From Sedimenticola hydrogenitrophicus (GTDB lineage: Bacteria; Pseudomonadota; Gammaproteobacteria; Chromatiales; Chromatiaceae): DNA of 64,000 nucleotides. Numbering within the stretch: position 1 is the stretch's first letter; every line of letters begins with the position of its first letter. The notes beneath the pieces were generated by a model. That model did not search any database. It was given only the letters and a program-made list of their open reading frames with translations, and was not told the origin of the DNA. The stretch is taken from the NCBI RefSeq assembly GCF_029017505.1, contig NZ_JAQGEI010000017.1, forward strand, positions 1 through 64,000, written 5' to 3'. The translations under genes and the position numbers were made by a program. Positions 10,174 through 19,612 of this stretch are shown piece by piece.

Positions 10174-10243
10174 GTTCGATTCCTAAGCCACTTGCTTTGT
10201 AATGAGGCGGTCAATTGTGCTTTTCAGGTTCAAGCGCCCGCTT

Positions 10244-11563
10244 TCACCCGTTCACCGTGGGCACCTGGGCAAGCAGGTACCTGATCTGCGCGATGGTTTT
10301 TTGCCGGTCCACCGCGATGGCAAGGGCGTCGATTTTGGCGTTGAGCTCGGCGATGCGCGAGCGCACGGCTTCCGCGAAGTCGCCATCGTCGTTGTTGTAG
10401 GCGCCAAGGGCGGCCTCGGCCTGTTCGCTCATCTGCGGCAGCAGTTGCCGCTGGTAAAGCGTTTGGCGCTGGTCCAGGCGCTTGAGTTGCGCTCGTGCCA
10501 TTTCCAGTTTCGCCATCAGCTGCCGGACCAGGAGTAATTTGTCGGTTTTAACGGCCTCGGCACGGGCCACGGCGGCGCTGACGTCCCTGTCCTGCCGGTT
10601 GGAAGTGAACAACGGCAAATCAAAACTCACGCCGACGGAAAACAGATTGGCGCGCTCACGCCCCAGCGGGTCGTCGGCGCGATAACCGTATTGCGCGGTT
10701 ACGCCCCATTCCGGCTTGTACTTCTGCCGGGCCAGTTCGACCCCCGTTGCCATGGAATCGATCCGGCGGTCCTCGGCCTGCACCGCCGGATGCAGGCGCA
10801 GCCATTCATACCAAGGTTGCTGGGAGAGTGGCTGGGAGAGTGGCCTGTTATCCGTCAACAGTGCCGGTGCGGGCAGCTCCAGCATGGGCAAAGGGCCGGC
10901 GGGGGTACTGTCCGCGAACTCGCCAACCCATTCGGACAATTGTTGTTGCGCCGATTCCTTCTGCTGGTTCAGTGCGGTCAGGCGATCATCAAGGCGCGTC
11001 AACTCCAGTTGCGCGCGGATCACATCCTGCTGGCGGGACCGTCCGAGGGCCGTGGCATAACTCGCCTCGGCGGCATCCACCAGCTGTTCGAACAGGGCGC
11101 GATCGTTTTCAATCAGGCGAATGCTTTCCTCGGCCTTGAACGCCTCCAGCCACAGCTGGCTCACGGTGGCGGCCACCTTGGCCTCGCGATCCATTCGCAG
11201 TAACGGCTGCTGCAAGCTGGATTGCTGCTTCTGTTGCCGTGCGAGCGCCCGACTGTCACCGCGTGGAAACATCTGCGTGACACCCACTGTAAGCTGTGTC
11301 ATCGCCTCCTGGCCTAGATCGAAGCTGTCGGTGGGCAGGTTGGCCGCCATTACGCTGACCCTGGGGTCAGGCAGCGTGGCGGCGGAAACGGCCTCGTCCG
11401 CCAGCGCCGTCTCCTGATGACGGCTGCCAGTGAGCCAGGGGTCGGTGGTGACGGCTATCCGGATCGCCTTGTCAAGCGTCAACCCCGCCGTCTCGGCATT
11501 GATCGTCATCCATGGCATGGTGGCACCAAGCACGATGATCAACGCATGCGTAAGCACTCGCAT
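10244..11563 (-). CDS. TolC-family outer-membrane channel of the Cus pump
   Basis: A 439-residue outer-membrane efflux protein with a signal peptide (MRVLTHALIIVLGATMPW, then NAETAG). The two halves are rich in long helices with Ala/Gln/Leu heptads, as in the TolC barrel-tunnel fold. The start at 11563 is chosen because AGGAG lies upstream and the signal peptide begins there; longer forms have a polar lead that would spoil it. It precedes cusB by about 70 bases on the same strand and is the expected third partner (CusC role). No N-terminal lipobox is seen, unlike E. coli CusC. Confidence 0.9.
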   Translation of the reverse strand: MRVLTHALIIVLGATMPWMTINAETAGLTLDKAIRIAVTTDPWLTGSRHQETALADEAVSAATLPDPRVSVMAANLPTDSFDLGQEAMTQLTVGVTQMFPRGDSRALARQQKQQSSLQQPLLRMDREAKVAATVSQLWLEAFKAEESIRLIENDRALFEQLVDAAEASYATALGRSRQQDVIRAQLELTRLDDRLTALNQQKESAQQQLSEWVGEFADSTPAGPLPMLELPAPALLTDNRPLSQPLSQQPWYEWLRLHPAVQAEDRRIDSMATGVELARQKYKPEWGVTAQYGYRADDPLGRERANLFSVGVSFDLPLFTSNRQDRDVSAAVARAEAVKTDKLLLVRQLMAKLEMARAQLKRLDQRQTLYQRQLLPQMSEQAEAALGAYNNDDGDFAEAVRSRIAELNAKIDALAIAVDRQKTIAQIRYLLAQVPTVNG

Positions 11564-11708
11564 TATTATAACTCCTGGAATTATTGCCGGGCGGTTTCCA
11601 CCCAGGCAGGAATTTCTGGCCACTGTTTTTGTTCAGCGACAACATATGGCCGAATACCTTTGTGTTCCCACAGGGCCGGGGCGCATGTGGCAGCCCCGTC
11701 CCATGGAA

Positions 11709-12227
11709 TCAGTTAACCGCGACCTTACCCACCATGCCGGCTTCCCGGTGGCCCGGTTGCAGGCAGGCGAAATCGACCGAACCGGATTGAGTGAACTGCC
11801 ACACCAGGGCGCCACTCTGTCCGGAATTGAGATTGATCAGGTTCGCTTCGGTATGCTTCATGCCCGGCATCTGGCGCATCATTGCGGCGTGCTTGTTGAA
11901 TTCATCCTGGGTTCCGATCACCAGCTCGTGCGCTACCTTGCCCTGGTTCTTGAGGAAGAAACGCACGGTCTCCCCCTTGTTGACGCGAATATTGCTCGGC
12001 GTGAAACGCATGTTGTCATCCATGGTGACTTCGATGGTGCGACTTGCCTGTGCGGATTCCCCCGGCTTTCCCGCCACCGCGGCGTGCTTATCCTTATGCA
12101 TCCCGGCCATGTCATGGCCTTGCGGCATCTGATGGTCGTCCATACCATGATTGCCGGCGTTATCACCCGCCGCCAAGGCAAGGGCAGGCAACGCAGCCAG
12201 AACCAGAATTGAAATTCTCTTCTTCAT
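11709..12227 (-). CDS. Periplasmic cupredoxin (blue copper protein)
   Basis: A 172-residue secreted protein. A signal peptide (MKKRISILVLAALPALALAA) is followed by a His/Met-rich stretch (NHGMDDHQMPQGHDMAGMH) and a cupredoxin domain from about residue 60. The type-1 copper ligands are visible: His in VAHELVIG, then Cys, His and Met in FACLQPGHREAGM. The Met/His-rich lead probably binds extra copper. It is the promoter-proximal gene of the leftward copper operon and is divergent from the cusRS regulators, so it is likely copper-induced. It could act as a copper carrier or as a mild oxidant of Cu(I). Confidence 0.92.
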   Translation of the reverse strand: MKKRISILVLAALPALALAAGDNAGNHGMDDHQMPQGHDMAGMHKDKHAAVAGKPGESAQASRTIEVTMDDNMRFTPSNIRVNKGETVRFFLKNQGKVAHELVIGTQDEFNKHAAMMRQMPGMKHTEANLINLNSGQSGALVWQFTQSGSVDFACLQPGHREAGMVGKVAVN

Positions 12228-12430
12228 AAACCACCTTGTAATCGGGTTGAAATATCGTTGGGTATCTGTTGAACATACCGAAGCATCCGACTTCGGCGGT
12301 GCCATTCTGCTTGCCTAAAACCAACAGGAAACTGGCGGGAGGATTACATTTCTGTAATCTTTGCGATCCGCGGCCGGAAGTGGCGTAATATGCACCGGCA
12401 GTTGCGGCGGCATCCTGGTGGAGAGAGCTT
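12228..12430. promoter_or_regulatory. Divergent copper-response control region
   Basis: The gap between the cupredoxin operon and cusRS contains GATTACA-TTTC-TGTAATC at 12342-12359. This is a perfect 7-bp inverted repeat with a 4-base spacer. It resembles the TTACA-n4-TGTAA operators used by CopR/CusR-type heavy-metal response regulators. A site between the two divergent units could serve both. The palindrome is seen directly; binding is inferred. Confidence 0.7.
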
Positions 12431-13108
12431 ATGAAAATCCTGGTGATGGAAGACGAACCGAAAACAGGCACTTACCTGAAAAAGGGTTTGACCGAGGCCG
12501 GCTTCATGGTCGATCTGGCGGTCAATGGCCTGGATGGTCTTCATCTTGCACTTACCGAGGCCTATGATCTGGCGATACTCGATGTCATGGTGCCGGATAT
12601 TGACGGCTGGCAGGTATTGCATGGGATACGGCGCGCCGGCAAGGAGATGCCAGTACTGTTCCTGACCGCCCGCGATCAAGTTGAAGACCGGGTCAAGGGC
12701 CTGGAACTGGGCGCGGATGATTACCTGGTAAAGCCATTCGCCTTTACGGAACTGCTGGCGCGTGTGCGAACGCTGTTACGTCGCGGCGCGAAAACGAAGG
12801 AATCCACGTCGTTGAAGATTGCCGATCTTGAACTGGACCTCTTGCGGCGTCGGGTGGTCCGTGCGGGGAGACGCATCGACCTGACCGCCAAGGAGTTCGC
12901 CTTGCTGGAGTTATTGCTCCGTCGTCAGAGGGAAGTGTTGCCCCGTTCACTGATCGCATCACAGGTCTGGGACATGAACTTTGACAGCGACACCAACGTT
13001 ATCGAAGTGGCCATCAAGCGCCTGCGCATGAAGATTGACGATGGTTTCGAACCCAAATTGATCCACACGGTGCGCGGCATGGGCTACGTACTGGAGGTTA
13101 CGGATTGA
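12431..13108 (+). CDS. cusR: Heavy-metal response regulator (CusR/CopR type)
   Basis: A 225-residue OmpR-family regulator. The receiver domain (1-120) has its phosphoacceptor Asp in [13 protein letters not shown], the conserved Thr in LFLTARD, and Lys in YLVKPF. The winged-helix DNA-binding domain (about 128-222) ends in the usual VRGMGYVLE. Its strong similarity to CusR/CopR/IrlR proteins, and its position opposite a copper-efflux operon, make copper or silver the likely signal. Its stop overlaps the cusS start by 4 bases. Confidence 0.93.
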   Translation: MKILVMEDEPKTGTYLKKGLTEAGFMVDLAVNGLDGLHLALTEAYDLAILDVMVPDIDGWQVLHGIRRAGKEMPVLFLTARDQVEDRVKGLELGADDYLVKPFAFTELLARVRTLLRRGAKTKESTSLKIADLELDLLRRRVVRAGRRIDLTAKEFALLELLLRRQREVLPRSLIASQVWDMNFDSDTNVIEVAIKRLRMKIDDGFEPKLIHTVRGMGYVLEVTD

Positions 13109-14508
13109 GTCTGTTACAGAGTCGATCGCTGACGCTTCGCCTGACCTTGTGGTTCGCATTGTTGTCGGCACTCGTGCTGTCGCTGCTCGGGTGGTACGTC
13201 ATGCACTCGCAGGAACACCATTTTGAAGAGCAGGACCTGGTGGTGCTAAGCGGCAAAATGAAACAGGTCAGGCACATCCTCGAAAAGGCTCTGGCAACTC
13301 CCCGTGGTGAAACGTTTACGAGTCGGTTGGATGACGCGTTGATCGGGTATAACAATCTGGTCATTGCCGTTATCGGACCAGACTGGCGATGGGTACGCGC
13401 CAATGCCGAACTCGAGCCGCCCCCAAAATTACTAGACCATTTCACTGCGACAGGTTCGGAATATCTGGTCAAATGGACGGCCGACAATGGACTCGTATGG
13501 CGCGGCATATCAGAAACACACATCTCCAAGGGTGGTGCCGGCTCCCCCTATACCGTGGTGATTGCCACCGAGATATCCGATCACGAACATTTCATGCGCT
13601 CTTTCCGCAAAAACCTTAGGGTGTTCATAGCGCTGACCACCATCGCAACGGGCCTGCTTGGCTGGCTGGTCGTCTGCTGGGGGCTGGCGCCGCTTCAGTC
13701 GATCAAGCGCCAGGCCAAGGACATTACCGCGAATCGGCTGCACGCGCGCCTGCCCGCGGAGACAATGCCCCTGGAACTGGCCGACCTGACCAGCACCCTG
13801 AATGAAATGCTCTCCCGGCTGGAGGAGTCGTTTCAGAGACTGTCGGATTTTTCGTCCGACCTCGCCCATGAACTGAGAACACCGGTGAGCAATCTGCTGA
13901 CCCAAACTCAGGTCACCCTGTCGAAAACAAGAACGGTCGAGGACTATCGGAACATACTGGCCTCCAACGAGGAGGAGTTTGAGCGCCTGTCCCGTATGAT
14001 CAGCGACATGCTGTTTCTCGCCAAGGCGGATAACCAGCAGCTCATCCCGAAACGGCAACAACTCGAACTGGCTGATGAGGTGGCAGAGCTACTGGAGTTC
14101 TATGACGCACTGGCGGAGGAGAAGGAGATTCAAATCTCGGCCGAGGGGGATGGGGCCATCCTCGGCGATCGTCTCATGTTGCGTCGGGCCATCAGCAATC
14201 TGCTGTCCAACGCGCTTTGCTATACACCGGCAGGTGAGTCCGTAACCATCAGAATCGGCAAGCAGGAAGATGGCTCGGTTCAGCTGACCGTGGAAAACAC
14301 CGGCCCCTGTATCCCGGACGAGCATCTGCCCCGACTCTTCAATCGCTTCTATCGGGCCGACAGCGCACACCACCGGAAGACCGAGGGTTCGGGACTGGGC
14401 CTGGCGATCACCTGCTCCATATTGAGCGCCCATGGCGGCGATGTCATCGTGAGTTCGGCCGATGGCATCACGCGCTTTACCCTGCTGCTGCCGTCAAGTG
14501 TTGAATAA
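13105..14508 (+). CDS. cusS: Heavy-metal sensor histidine kinase (CusS type)
   Basis: A 467-residue membrane kinase. Helix 1 (about residues 13-33), a periplasmic sensor region, and helix 2 (about 172-195) are followed by a HAMP domain, an H-box [17 protein letters not shown], an N-box ([12 protein letters not shown]) and a G-box GSGLGLAI. It starts at a TTG overlapping the cusR stop, so translation is coupled. The periplasmic loop should sense Cu(I)/Ag(I), and the kinase would phosphorylate CusR. Histidines in the sensor loop ([11 protein letters not shown]) are plausible metal ligands. Confidence 0.93.
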   Translation: MSLLQSRSLTLRLTLWFALLSALVLSLLGWYVMHSQEHHFEEQDLVVLSGKMKQVRHILEKALATPRGETFTSRLDDALIGYNNLVIAVIGPDWRWVRANAELEPPPKLLDHFTATGSEYLVKWTADNGLVWRGISETHISKGGAGSPYTVVIATEISDHEHFMRSFRKNLRVFIALTTIATGLLGWLVVCWGLAPLQSIKRQAKDITANRLHARLPAETMPLELADLTSTLNEMLSRLEESFQRLSDFSSDLAHELRTPVSNLLTQTQVTLSKTRTVEDYRNILASNEEEFERLSRMISDMLFLAKADNQQLIPKRQQLELADEVAELLEFYDALAEEKEIQISAEGDGAILGDRLMLRRAISNLLSNALCYTPAGESVTIRIGKQEDGSVQLTVENTGPCIPDEHLPRLFNRFYRADSAHHRKTEGSGLGLAITCSILSAHGGDVIVSSADGITRFTLLLPSSVE

Positions 14509-14670
14509 TCGAATCCTCACCTGAAGCCCTGAACTCATGGACAAAGTTAACTACTGCCAGCATGGGTGAGCACCTCAACGGCGCCACAACACCTTGAGCC
14601 GCCCAAGACGGCTGAACAACTTTTCGTACCCACGGCGCCTACCCGATCCCGGATCGGTAAAGGATCATTA

Positions 14671-14749
14671 CTCTCGCCAAGACGCCAAGCACGCCAAGGA
14701 AAACCAATTCCTTCCCTTAATCTTTGCGCTCTTGGCGTCTTGGCGAGAG
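14671..14749. repeat. Inverted repeat, CTCTCGCCAAGACGCCAAG family, copy 1
   Basis: CTCTCGCCAAGACGCCAAG at 14671-14689 is repeated as its exact complement at 14731-14749, giving a 19-bp perfect stem with a 41-base loop. A second, more diverged copy is at 41689-41781. The rest of the 383-base gap between cusS and the CPBP gene shows no credible gene. Confidence 0.85.
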
Positions 14750-14891
14750 TCCATTTGCCATATGTCAGCCAGAGGCGCTCGACCCATGCATAGGTCAAAC
14801 CTGACTAGTCCCCCGGCTGAACCGGGGGATTACCCCTGGGATTTATTCACCAAACATGATCGCCCGAACGGTTGATTCTCCGTGACGGGAG

Positions 14892-15785
14892 TTATTCCGT
14901 ACAAGCCTGCGCGGCTTTCGGCCGGCGCCAGAAACGATAGACCAGGAGGGTATGGATCAGCAGGCCGGCCGCCGACAGGTAGCCGATCATGCCGTCGTAG
15001 CTGCCCACCAGGAAGCTGAAGGCACTGTCGGGATTGAGGTCGCTGAACTTGCGCACGGTCTTGATGACAAAAACGAACCCCGCATGCAGGCCGATGCAGT
15101 AGGCGATGTTGCCGGTGCGCTCGCGCACCACCGCGAAGAAGACCCCGAGGCCGAACAGGGCGACGAATGAGTCGAATATCCGCCATTCGGCAAACTGGGA
15201 GAAGGCGCCGGAGAGTATCAGCAGGCCGCTGTACCAGGCCTGCGCCTCGGCGCCGGCAAGCGGCGGCGGGTCGATGAAGTGCAGACCGGCATAGAACAGG
15301 CTGGAAAGCAGCATCGTCACCACGAAACCGTGATCACGGCGGATGGCCCCGAACAGCCCGCCGCGGAAAAAGGTCTCTTCGATAAAACCGATCAGCAGAC
15401 CGCCGATCAGGGCCACCAGGGTGGTTTTCAACAGCAGCGGCAGCCACGCCTCGGTGGGGAAATCGATACTGCGTACGCCGAACAGGAACAGACCGGCGCT
15501 CAGCAGCAGCAGGATCGACAGGCCACTGAGCCAGCCCTTGAGCAGATCGCTTACAAACGCGGATCTCGGCAGGCCGTAACCCAGGCCGATTTTATTATTG
15601 ATGGCGAAGTGGCGAAGAATCAGGATAAAGCCCGGTATCGCGATCAACTTGGCCACGGTATTGATCAGTTTATGCGGCCCCTTGCTCATGCTCTCCTGCA
15701 GCAGGCCGTAGAGGGGATGGTTGAGCAGGGCGCTGAGCAGCAGCGACACCAGCATGAGCAGGATAAAGTAGGCAAAGGCGCGCAT
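14892..15785 (-). CDS. CPBP-family intramembrane metalloprotease homologue
   Basis: A 297-residue polytopic membrane protein with about eight hydrophobic segments. The three CPBP (Abi) motifs are present in order: EExxxR as IEETFFRGGL, FxxxH as FYAGLHF, and the last His motif as IGLHAGFVFV. The glutamates and histidines are the presumed metal ligands of a site within the membrane. Family members process prenylated proteins in eukaryotes. In bacteria they are linked to bacteriocin self-immunity or unknown maturation roles, and no neighbour here points to a substrate. It stands alone on its strand. Confidence 0.85.
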   Translation of the reverse strand: MRAFAYFILLMLVSLLLSALLNHPLYGLLQESMSKGPHKLINTVAKLIAIPGFILILRHFAINNKIGLGYGLPRSAFVSDLLKGWLSGLSILLLLSAGLFLFGVRSIDFPTEAWLPLLLKTTLVALIGGLLIGFIEETFFRGGLFGAIRRDHGFVVTMLLSSLFYAGLHFIDPPPLAGAEAQAWYSGLLILSGAFSQFAEWRIFDSFVALFGLGVFFAVVRERTGNIAYCIGLHAGFVFVIKTVRKFSDLNPDSAFSFLVGSYDGMIGYLSAAGLLIHTLLVYRFWRRPKAAQACTE

Positions 15786-15930
15786 CTATTACGTAAGCTC
15801 CGGTGCGAATCGGTGGCTGGTTGGAGACGGGTCAGCCGCGTATTCTACCGGAAACCGGCTCGTGACGACATGCTGAAACAGGCGTCGCCCGGGACGGCGT
15901 CATCTAGCGCTGGGCGGGATGAGGATCTGC

Positions 15931-16287
15931 CTAGCCCGCCTTCGCGCAACGATTAGTAGCATCGGACACGGCCGAGTATATCTCCGTATGCCGACGAATG
16001 ATTTTTTCTCGATCGGCCTTGTCCGCCGCCGCCGTCTCCGCCTGGGCAGCCTTTACGAGCGTCTGGTAGTTCTCGCCGCTCAGGACATCCTTCGCTTGAT
16101 CCGCCCAGCAATCACAGTAGCTATTACCGTACTCACGCTTGAGCCAGCCGATGCCCTGGCTCGTTTCGCAAGAGGCCATTAGGACAGCACGACTGTCAAT
16201 CGGATCGCCGCCCCCGCAGGCCGTCAAACCAGTCAATACCACGAAAGCGAAACAATTGCGAAAACTGCCCATGTTGATGGTTTTCAT
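15931..16287 (-). CDS. Small lipoprotein, function unknown
   Basis: A 118-residue protein with a lipoprotein signal peptide. The hydrophobic stretch ends at the lipobox LTAC, with the lipidated cysteine followed by Gly-Gly-Gly. The mature part has four further cysteines (ASCETSQ, YCDCWADQ, NRCAKAG), which could form two disulfides, and a helical C-terminal half (YQTLVKAAQAETAAADKADREK). AAGGAGAT precedes the ATG. No family is recognised. Confidence 0.75.
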   Translation of the reverse strand: MKTINMGSFRNCFAFVVLTGLTACGGGDPIDSRAVLMASCETSQGIGWLKREYGNSYCDCWADQAKDVLSGENYQTLVKAAQAETAAADKADREKIIRRHTEIYSAVSDATNRCAKAG

Positions 16288-16412
16288 AACTTATCTCCTT
16301 TGGTAACCACTCACAAGGCGATAGACCGACAAGACAGGCCAATCACGTACAGACCGGGTGAGTAACTACCTCATTTCTTGATGAATTCCCCGACCTCGAT
16401 ATTGGTTTGCCG

Positions 16413-17006
16413 CTATTTTGCCAATACCATGTTTGGTGCATTGGCCGCGCCGAAAATTGCTTTTTCGCGCAGCCACGCAACTATTCCACAGGGAATGGTG
16501 GCTATTGCCAGACCTATCAAGATTGCGAATAGAAGAGCCAACAAGTACTTCCCTCCTGTGTGATTTTGATCTACAGCATAGATGCCAAACAATATGCCAA
16601 GAACGAAGTACGCGACCTTGGGATAGACCAGCTTCTTCAACTTGCCGTATGTATAGAACTGGTTTGTTGTTTGATTGTGGACTTGAAACCAAAGATCTTC
16701 TCCCAAACGCCACAGTGTCACCTTATGACCCTCCCGACATGGCGCTACCAAATCCACAAGTTCAAGCGCGTGCTCAGTTCCATCATCCTCCTTCAGGAAG
16801 ATCGTCTGATAGCGAATCGTTTCGGATTTTATCTCGCCTTGGACTGGCGCAACGGTGCCATAGGTGGAATTTGTTCCGCCGCCATAAATCTTGCCACTCA
16901 CCTCCGTTTCGCTGCGCGTACTCTCACTCTGGACAGTTCCGGAAAGCCTGTACACCGCAAATTTATACATCAGCTTTTTACCTTTGTAGACGTTTTCTAT
17001 CGGCAT
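16413..17006 (-). CDS. Uncharacterised membrane protein with two C-terminal helices
   Basis: A 197-residue protein. A soluble N-terminal part of about 125 residues (beta-rich, with charged and Thr/Ser segments and a KEDDGTEHALELVDLVAPCREGH-like core) is followed by two membrane helices (about residues 135-180). The start at 17006 is chosen for AAGGAGAC upstream. Codon use is visibly more AT-rich here than in the neighbouring housekeeping genes, which hints at recent acquisition together with the following zinc-ribbon gene. No family is recognised. Confidence 0.65.
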   Translation of the reverse strand: MPIENVYKGKKLMYKFAVYRLSGTVQSESTRSETEVSGKIYGGGTNSTYGTVAPVQGEIKSETIRYQTIFLKEDDGTEHALELVDLVAPCREGHKVTLWRLGEDLWFQVHNQTTNQFYTYGKLKKLVYPKVAYFVLGILFGIYAVDQNHTGGKYLLALLFAILIGLAIATIPCGIVAWLREKAIFGAANAPNMVLAK

Positions 17007-17131
17007 CGGAATGTCTCCTTTTTTTGATTCAATTAGCGCCAGCCGTAATCGGCGCATTTGCAGTGAGCGTAGCGAACGAAAAATGCGTCCGAGTTTACGG
17101 CTTCGGTAGGCATTCAATTCTCCGCTTGACT

Positions 17132-17629
17132 CTATGTCGACCTCTCAATTATTGCTGAAATAATCCCGCCTACGAACGCTAACCCTAGCACCCCAACAGC
17201 GATAAAGAACATCCATTTCATAGTTGCCGGGATCATCTTCCTGAATAACACGGTCAAAACTCCTGAAACACCCATGGCCATGAAAAACCAGATTGGGGAG
17301 TCTTTCGTGTCTAGGCTTACCGCGATCCCTGACACGTGCACAAACGAGAGTAACAGTCCGGTGCAGATAAGCCAGAACCCGACAAACGAGAATACCGGAT
17401 GCAGGAACAGAGCCATGACCATCATGATGAGTCCTTCGCCCAGCTTCCGACCTTCGTACGCGGGGTCTGTCCCTCTGATAACGACCTCCTTCGGGCCAGA
17501 ACTCTGGCTGACCGAATCCCAAAGCGATTGTTTCGTAGTGGCAACCTGAAGGGGGGCGCCGCAGTTCGGACAAGACGCCGCCTTGTCCGAAACCTCCTTA
17601 TTGCATTCTTCGCAATTAACCAAGGCCAT
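17132..17629 (-). CDS. Zinc-ribbon membrane protein A
   Basis: A 165-residue protein starting with a zinc ribbon (NCEECNKEVS and SCPNCGAPL, four cysteines as CxxC pairs). A linker of about 45 residues and four hydrophobic segments (about residues 68-160) follow. Zinc-ribbon plus membrane helices is a common bacterial architecture with no defined function. AGGAGGT precedes the ATG. It lies in a same-strand series with the gene at 17689-18030, which has a related N-terminus. Confidence 0.75.
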   Translation of the reverse strand: MALVNCEECNKEVSDKAASCPNCGAPLQVATTKQSLWDSVSQSSGPKEVVIRGTDPAYEGRKLGEGLIMMVMALFLHPVFSFVGFWLICTGLLLSFVHVSGIAVSLDTKDSPIWFFMAMGVSGVLTVLFRKMIPATMKWMFFIAVGVLGLAFVGGIISAIIERST

Positions 17630-17688
17630 ATTCTTTACCTCCTCAGATGAAAATGATGAGCTCTTGCTGACCGCCTAACAGACGTATA

Positions 17689-18030
17689 TCAGGCGTGACG
17701 GGGCTGGAACCATCGGGGGCCAGTTACATACAGCCGGTAGGCGGCATAGAGTGAAAACGGGATTCCGATGACGGTGATCGCCGGCACCGCCACCCCCCAG
17801 ATCAGGGTGCCCGTTTTTCCGAACACACCGTAGCGGGGTTCGTACAGGTAGCCTTTCTTCGCCTGGCAACTGGGGCAGGTTGTGGCATGGCTGCTGACCA
17901 GGGTCATGCAAAACGGGCACGACTCCTGTTCGGGGCCGGGGGTCCGTGGCACCGGCGCGCCGCAGGTCGGGCATGTGGCGGCCGCGTCAGAGAGGCGGTT
18001 TCCACACTCTGTACATTCGATAAGCGCCAT
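17689..18030 (-). CDS. Zinc-ribbon membrane protein B (double ribbon)
   Basis: A 113-residue protein with two zinc ribbons. The first (ECTECGNRLSDAAATCPTCG) is nearly the same as the start of the 17132-17629 product. The second is SCPFCMTLVSSHATTCPSC. One or two hydrophobic segments follow (about residues 72-100). The related ribbons and adjacency point to duplication of the ribbon module. AGGAGGAGAGG lies before the ATG. Function is unknown. Confidence 0.75.
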   Translation of the reverse strand: MALIECTECGNRLSDAAATCPTCGAPVPRTPGPEQESCPFCMTLVSSHATTCPSCQAKKGYLYEPRYGVFGKTGTLIWGVAVPAITVIGIPFSLYAAYRLYVTGPRWFQPRHA

Positions 18031-18167
18031 TTCCTCTCCTCCTTGCGATATGAAAGCAACCGCCCAACCCTGATACGGTACAAGGTCGTACTCAACGCTG
18101 TTTTAGCCAAGTAATCCGGGAGAAACACCTCCCAATCGGGAGGGTTCGTTTCTTGAAGAGGGACCGG

Positions 18168-19319
18168 TTACCGCGCCTGGTGCTGGCGCAGCATGATCTG
18201 TTCCGATAGCAGCAGACGGACCAGCTCCGCCTGCCGGTCGACGCCGGTCTTCTGGAAAATCCCTTTCAGGTACCAGCGAGCGGTTTGGTAGGTGATGCCT
18301 GCCTTGCCCGCCGCCTGGCGCAGGTCACAACCACGACTCAGGTCCTGCGCCAGTCGGGCCTCCGTGGAGTTGAACTGAAAACGCTGCCGCAGCCAATCCG
18401 TTGAGATGAGGGAATCACATTCCGGATCGTTCAGGATCAGCGCGACGGCCGCCTTCTCCATCAAAAATGGTCCCGAATCTCCACAAGACAGGGGAACGAG
18501 TATGGCGCAGAGGGGCTGCTTTCCATCCGGCCGGCGCAGGCTGACCATGTGCGCCGCGCCCGGGGTGTCTCCATAGCGCGCCGCCAATGCGCAACGCATC
18601 GCCCCATTCAGTTTTCCCTGGTCCTTACGGTGACTGGCGGCCACTCGGGACTCCCTGGTCAACACGCCATCATGCCGCCCGAGCAAAGCTTCGGCAAAAC
18701 GGTTGGCCTGCAGGATATGTCCTGCCGGGTCGAGAAACACCACCCCCAGTGCCATCCGATCGACGACACCCTGCAGGTCGTCGATCATGGAGCGCTGAAT
18801 CGAAAGTCGCCGCGCCACGCACACCGCATTGGCAAGATGACCGGCGATCCACTTGAAACGGGCAACATCATGCGTTGAGAACGCCCCCATCTGCCGTGGC
18901 CGATAGAGAAAGCACTTGGTCTGGGAGTGACTGTCCACGTACAGATTGACACCCAGGGTATGGATGAAATCCTGGGGTTTCATCCAGTCGTTGTACAACT
19001 CCGTCTTGTGATAGAAGCCCGGCTGCTTGTAATAACGATCGAGCGAGGCGTCGGTGCGGACGCACCCCTGCCGTTGTAGTGACGGGACCGCTTGCCAGGG
19101 GTTGTCGAGCAGGAAGTGGGCAATGTAGGTCTCCAGCAGTTCCGCATCGATACCCCGCAGTTCGGTCAGCGACACCCGCCCCGAGTAGGGGTGGGCGGTA
19201 TAAATGCCCGAGGCGATACAACCGAATTTCTGCTCCATGGACTCCATGACAAGCGACCAGCCGGACGCGTCGAGTGCCGCCGCGTAGATCTGGTCGATTA
19301 GCTGCTGATGCCGCTCCAT
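18168..19319 (-). CDS. PAS-containing LuxR-type transcriptional regulator
   Basis: A 383-residue protein. The N-terminal and middle regions form a ligand-sensing part with a PAS-like segment (about residues 185-240; VDRMALGVVFLDPAGHILQANRFAEALLG). A C-terminal LuxR helix-turn-helix follows (about 310-375; FNSTEARLAQDLSRG, then TYQTARWYLKGIFQKTGVDRQAELV). Proteins with this layout are solitary regulators without a receiver domain. The signal is unknown. The neighbouring BASS transporter gene, divergent at 19613, is a possible target. GGAGCCTGATT precedes the ATG. Confidence 0.85.
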   Translation of the reverse strand: MERHQQLIDQIYAAALDASGWSLVMESMEQKFGCIASGIYTAHPYSGRVSLTELRGIDAELLETYIAHFLLDNPWQAVPSLQRQGCVRTDASLDRYYKQPGFYHKTELYNDWMKPQDFIHTLGVNLYVDSHSQTKCFLYRPRQMGAFSTHDVARFKWIAGHLANAVCVARRLSIQRSMIDDLQGVVDRMALGVVFLDPAGHILQANRFAEALLGRHDGVLTRESRVAASHRKDQGKLNGAMRCALAARYGDTPGAAHMVSLRRPDGKQPLCAILVPLSCGDSGPFLMEKAAVALILNDPECDSLISTDWLRQRFQFNSTEARLAQDLSRGCDLRQAAGKAGITYQTARWYLKGIFQKTGVDRQAELVRLLLSEQIMLRQHQAR

Positions 19320-19612
19320 AATCAGGCTCCTGGTGGCCGCTCAACACGCCAGTGGTGATCCGCCCCTTTCCCCGGCTGACGCCCACTTGAAAAACAGTTC
19401 GCTTTCAATGTGAATAGGCGCTAATGCGGAAGAAGTTAACGGCTATTCCCCCCTATAATAGTCAGGATTTACAATTACTCAATCACCAACCCGATGGCGG
19501 CACTGCGCTACCCCCTGGGGAAGACAATTTCCCACGCCAGGTGCTACAGTAGATTCCATCAGGGTTGCCATGCGGCGGCCCGCGCAACCCCCGATGCGTG
19601 AGGGCTACGGCC

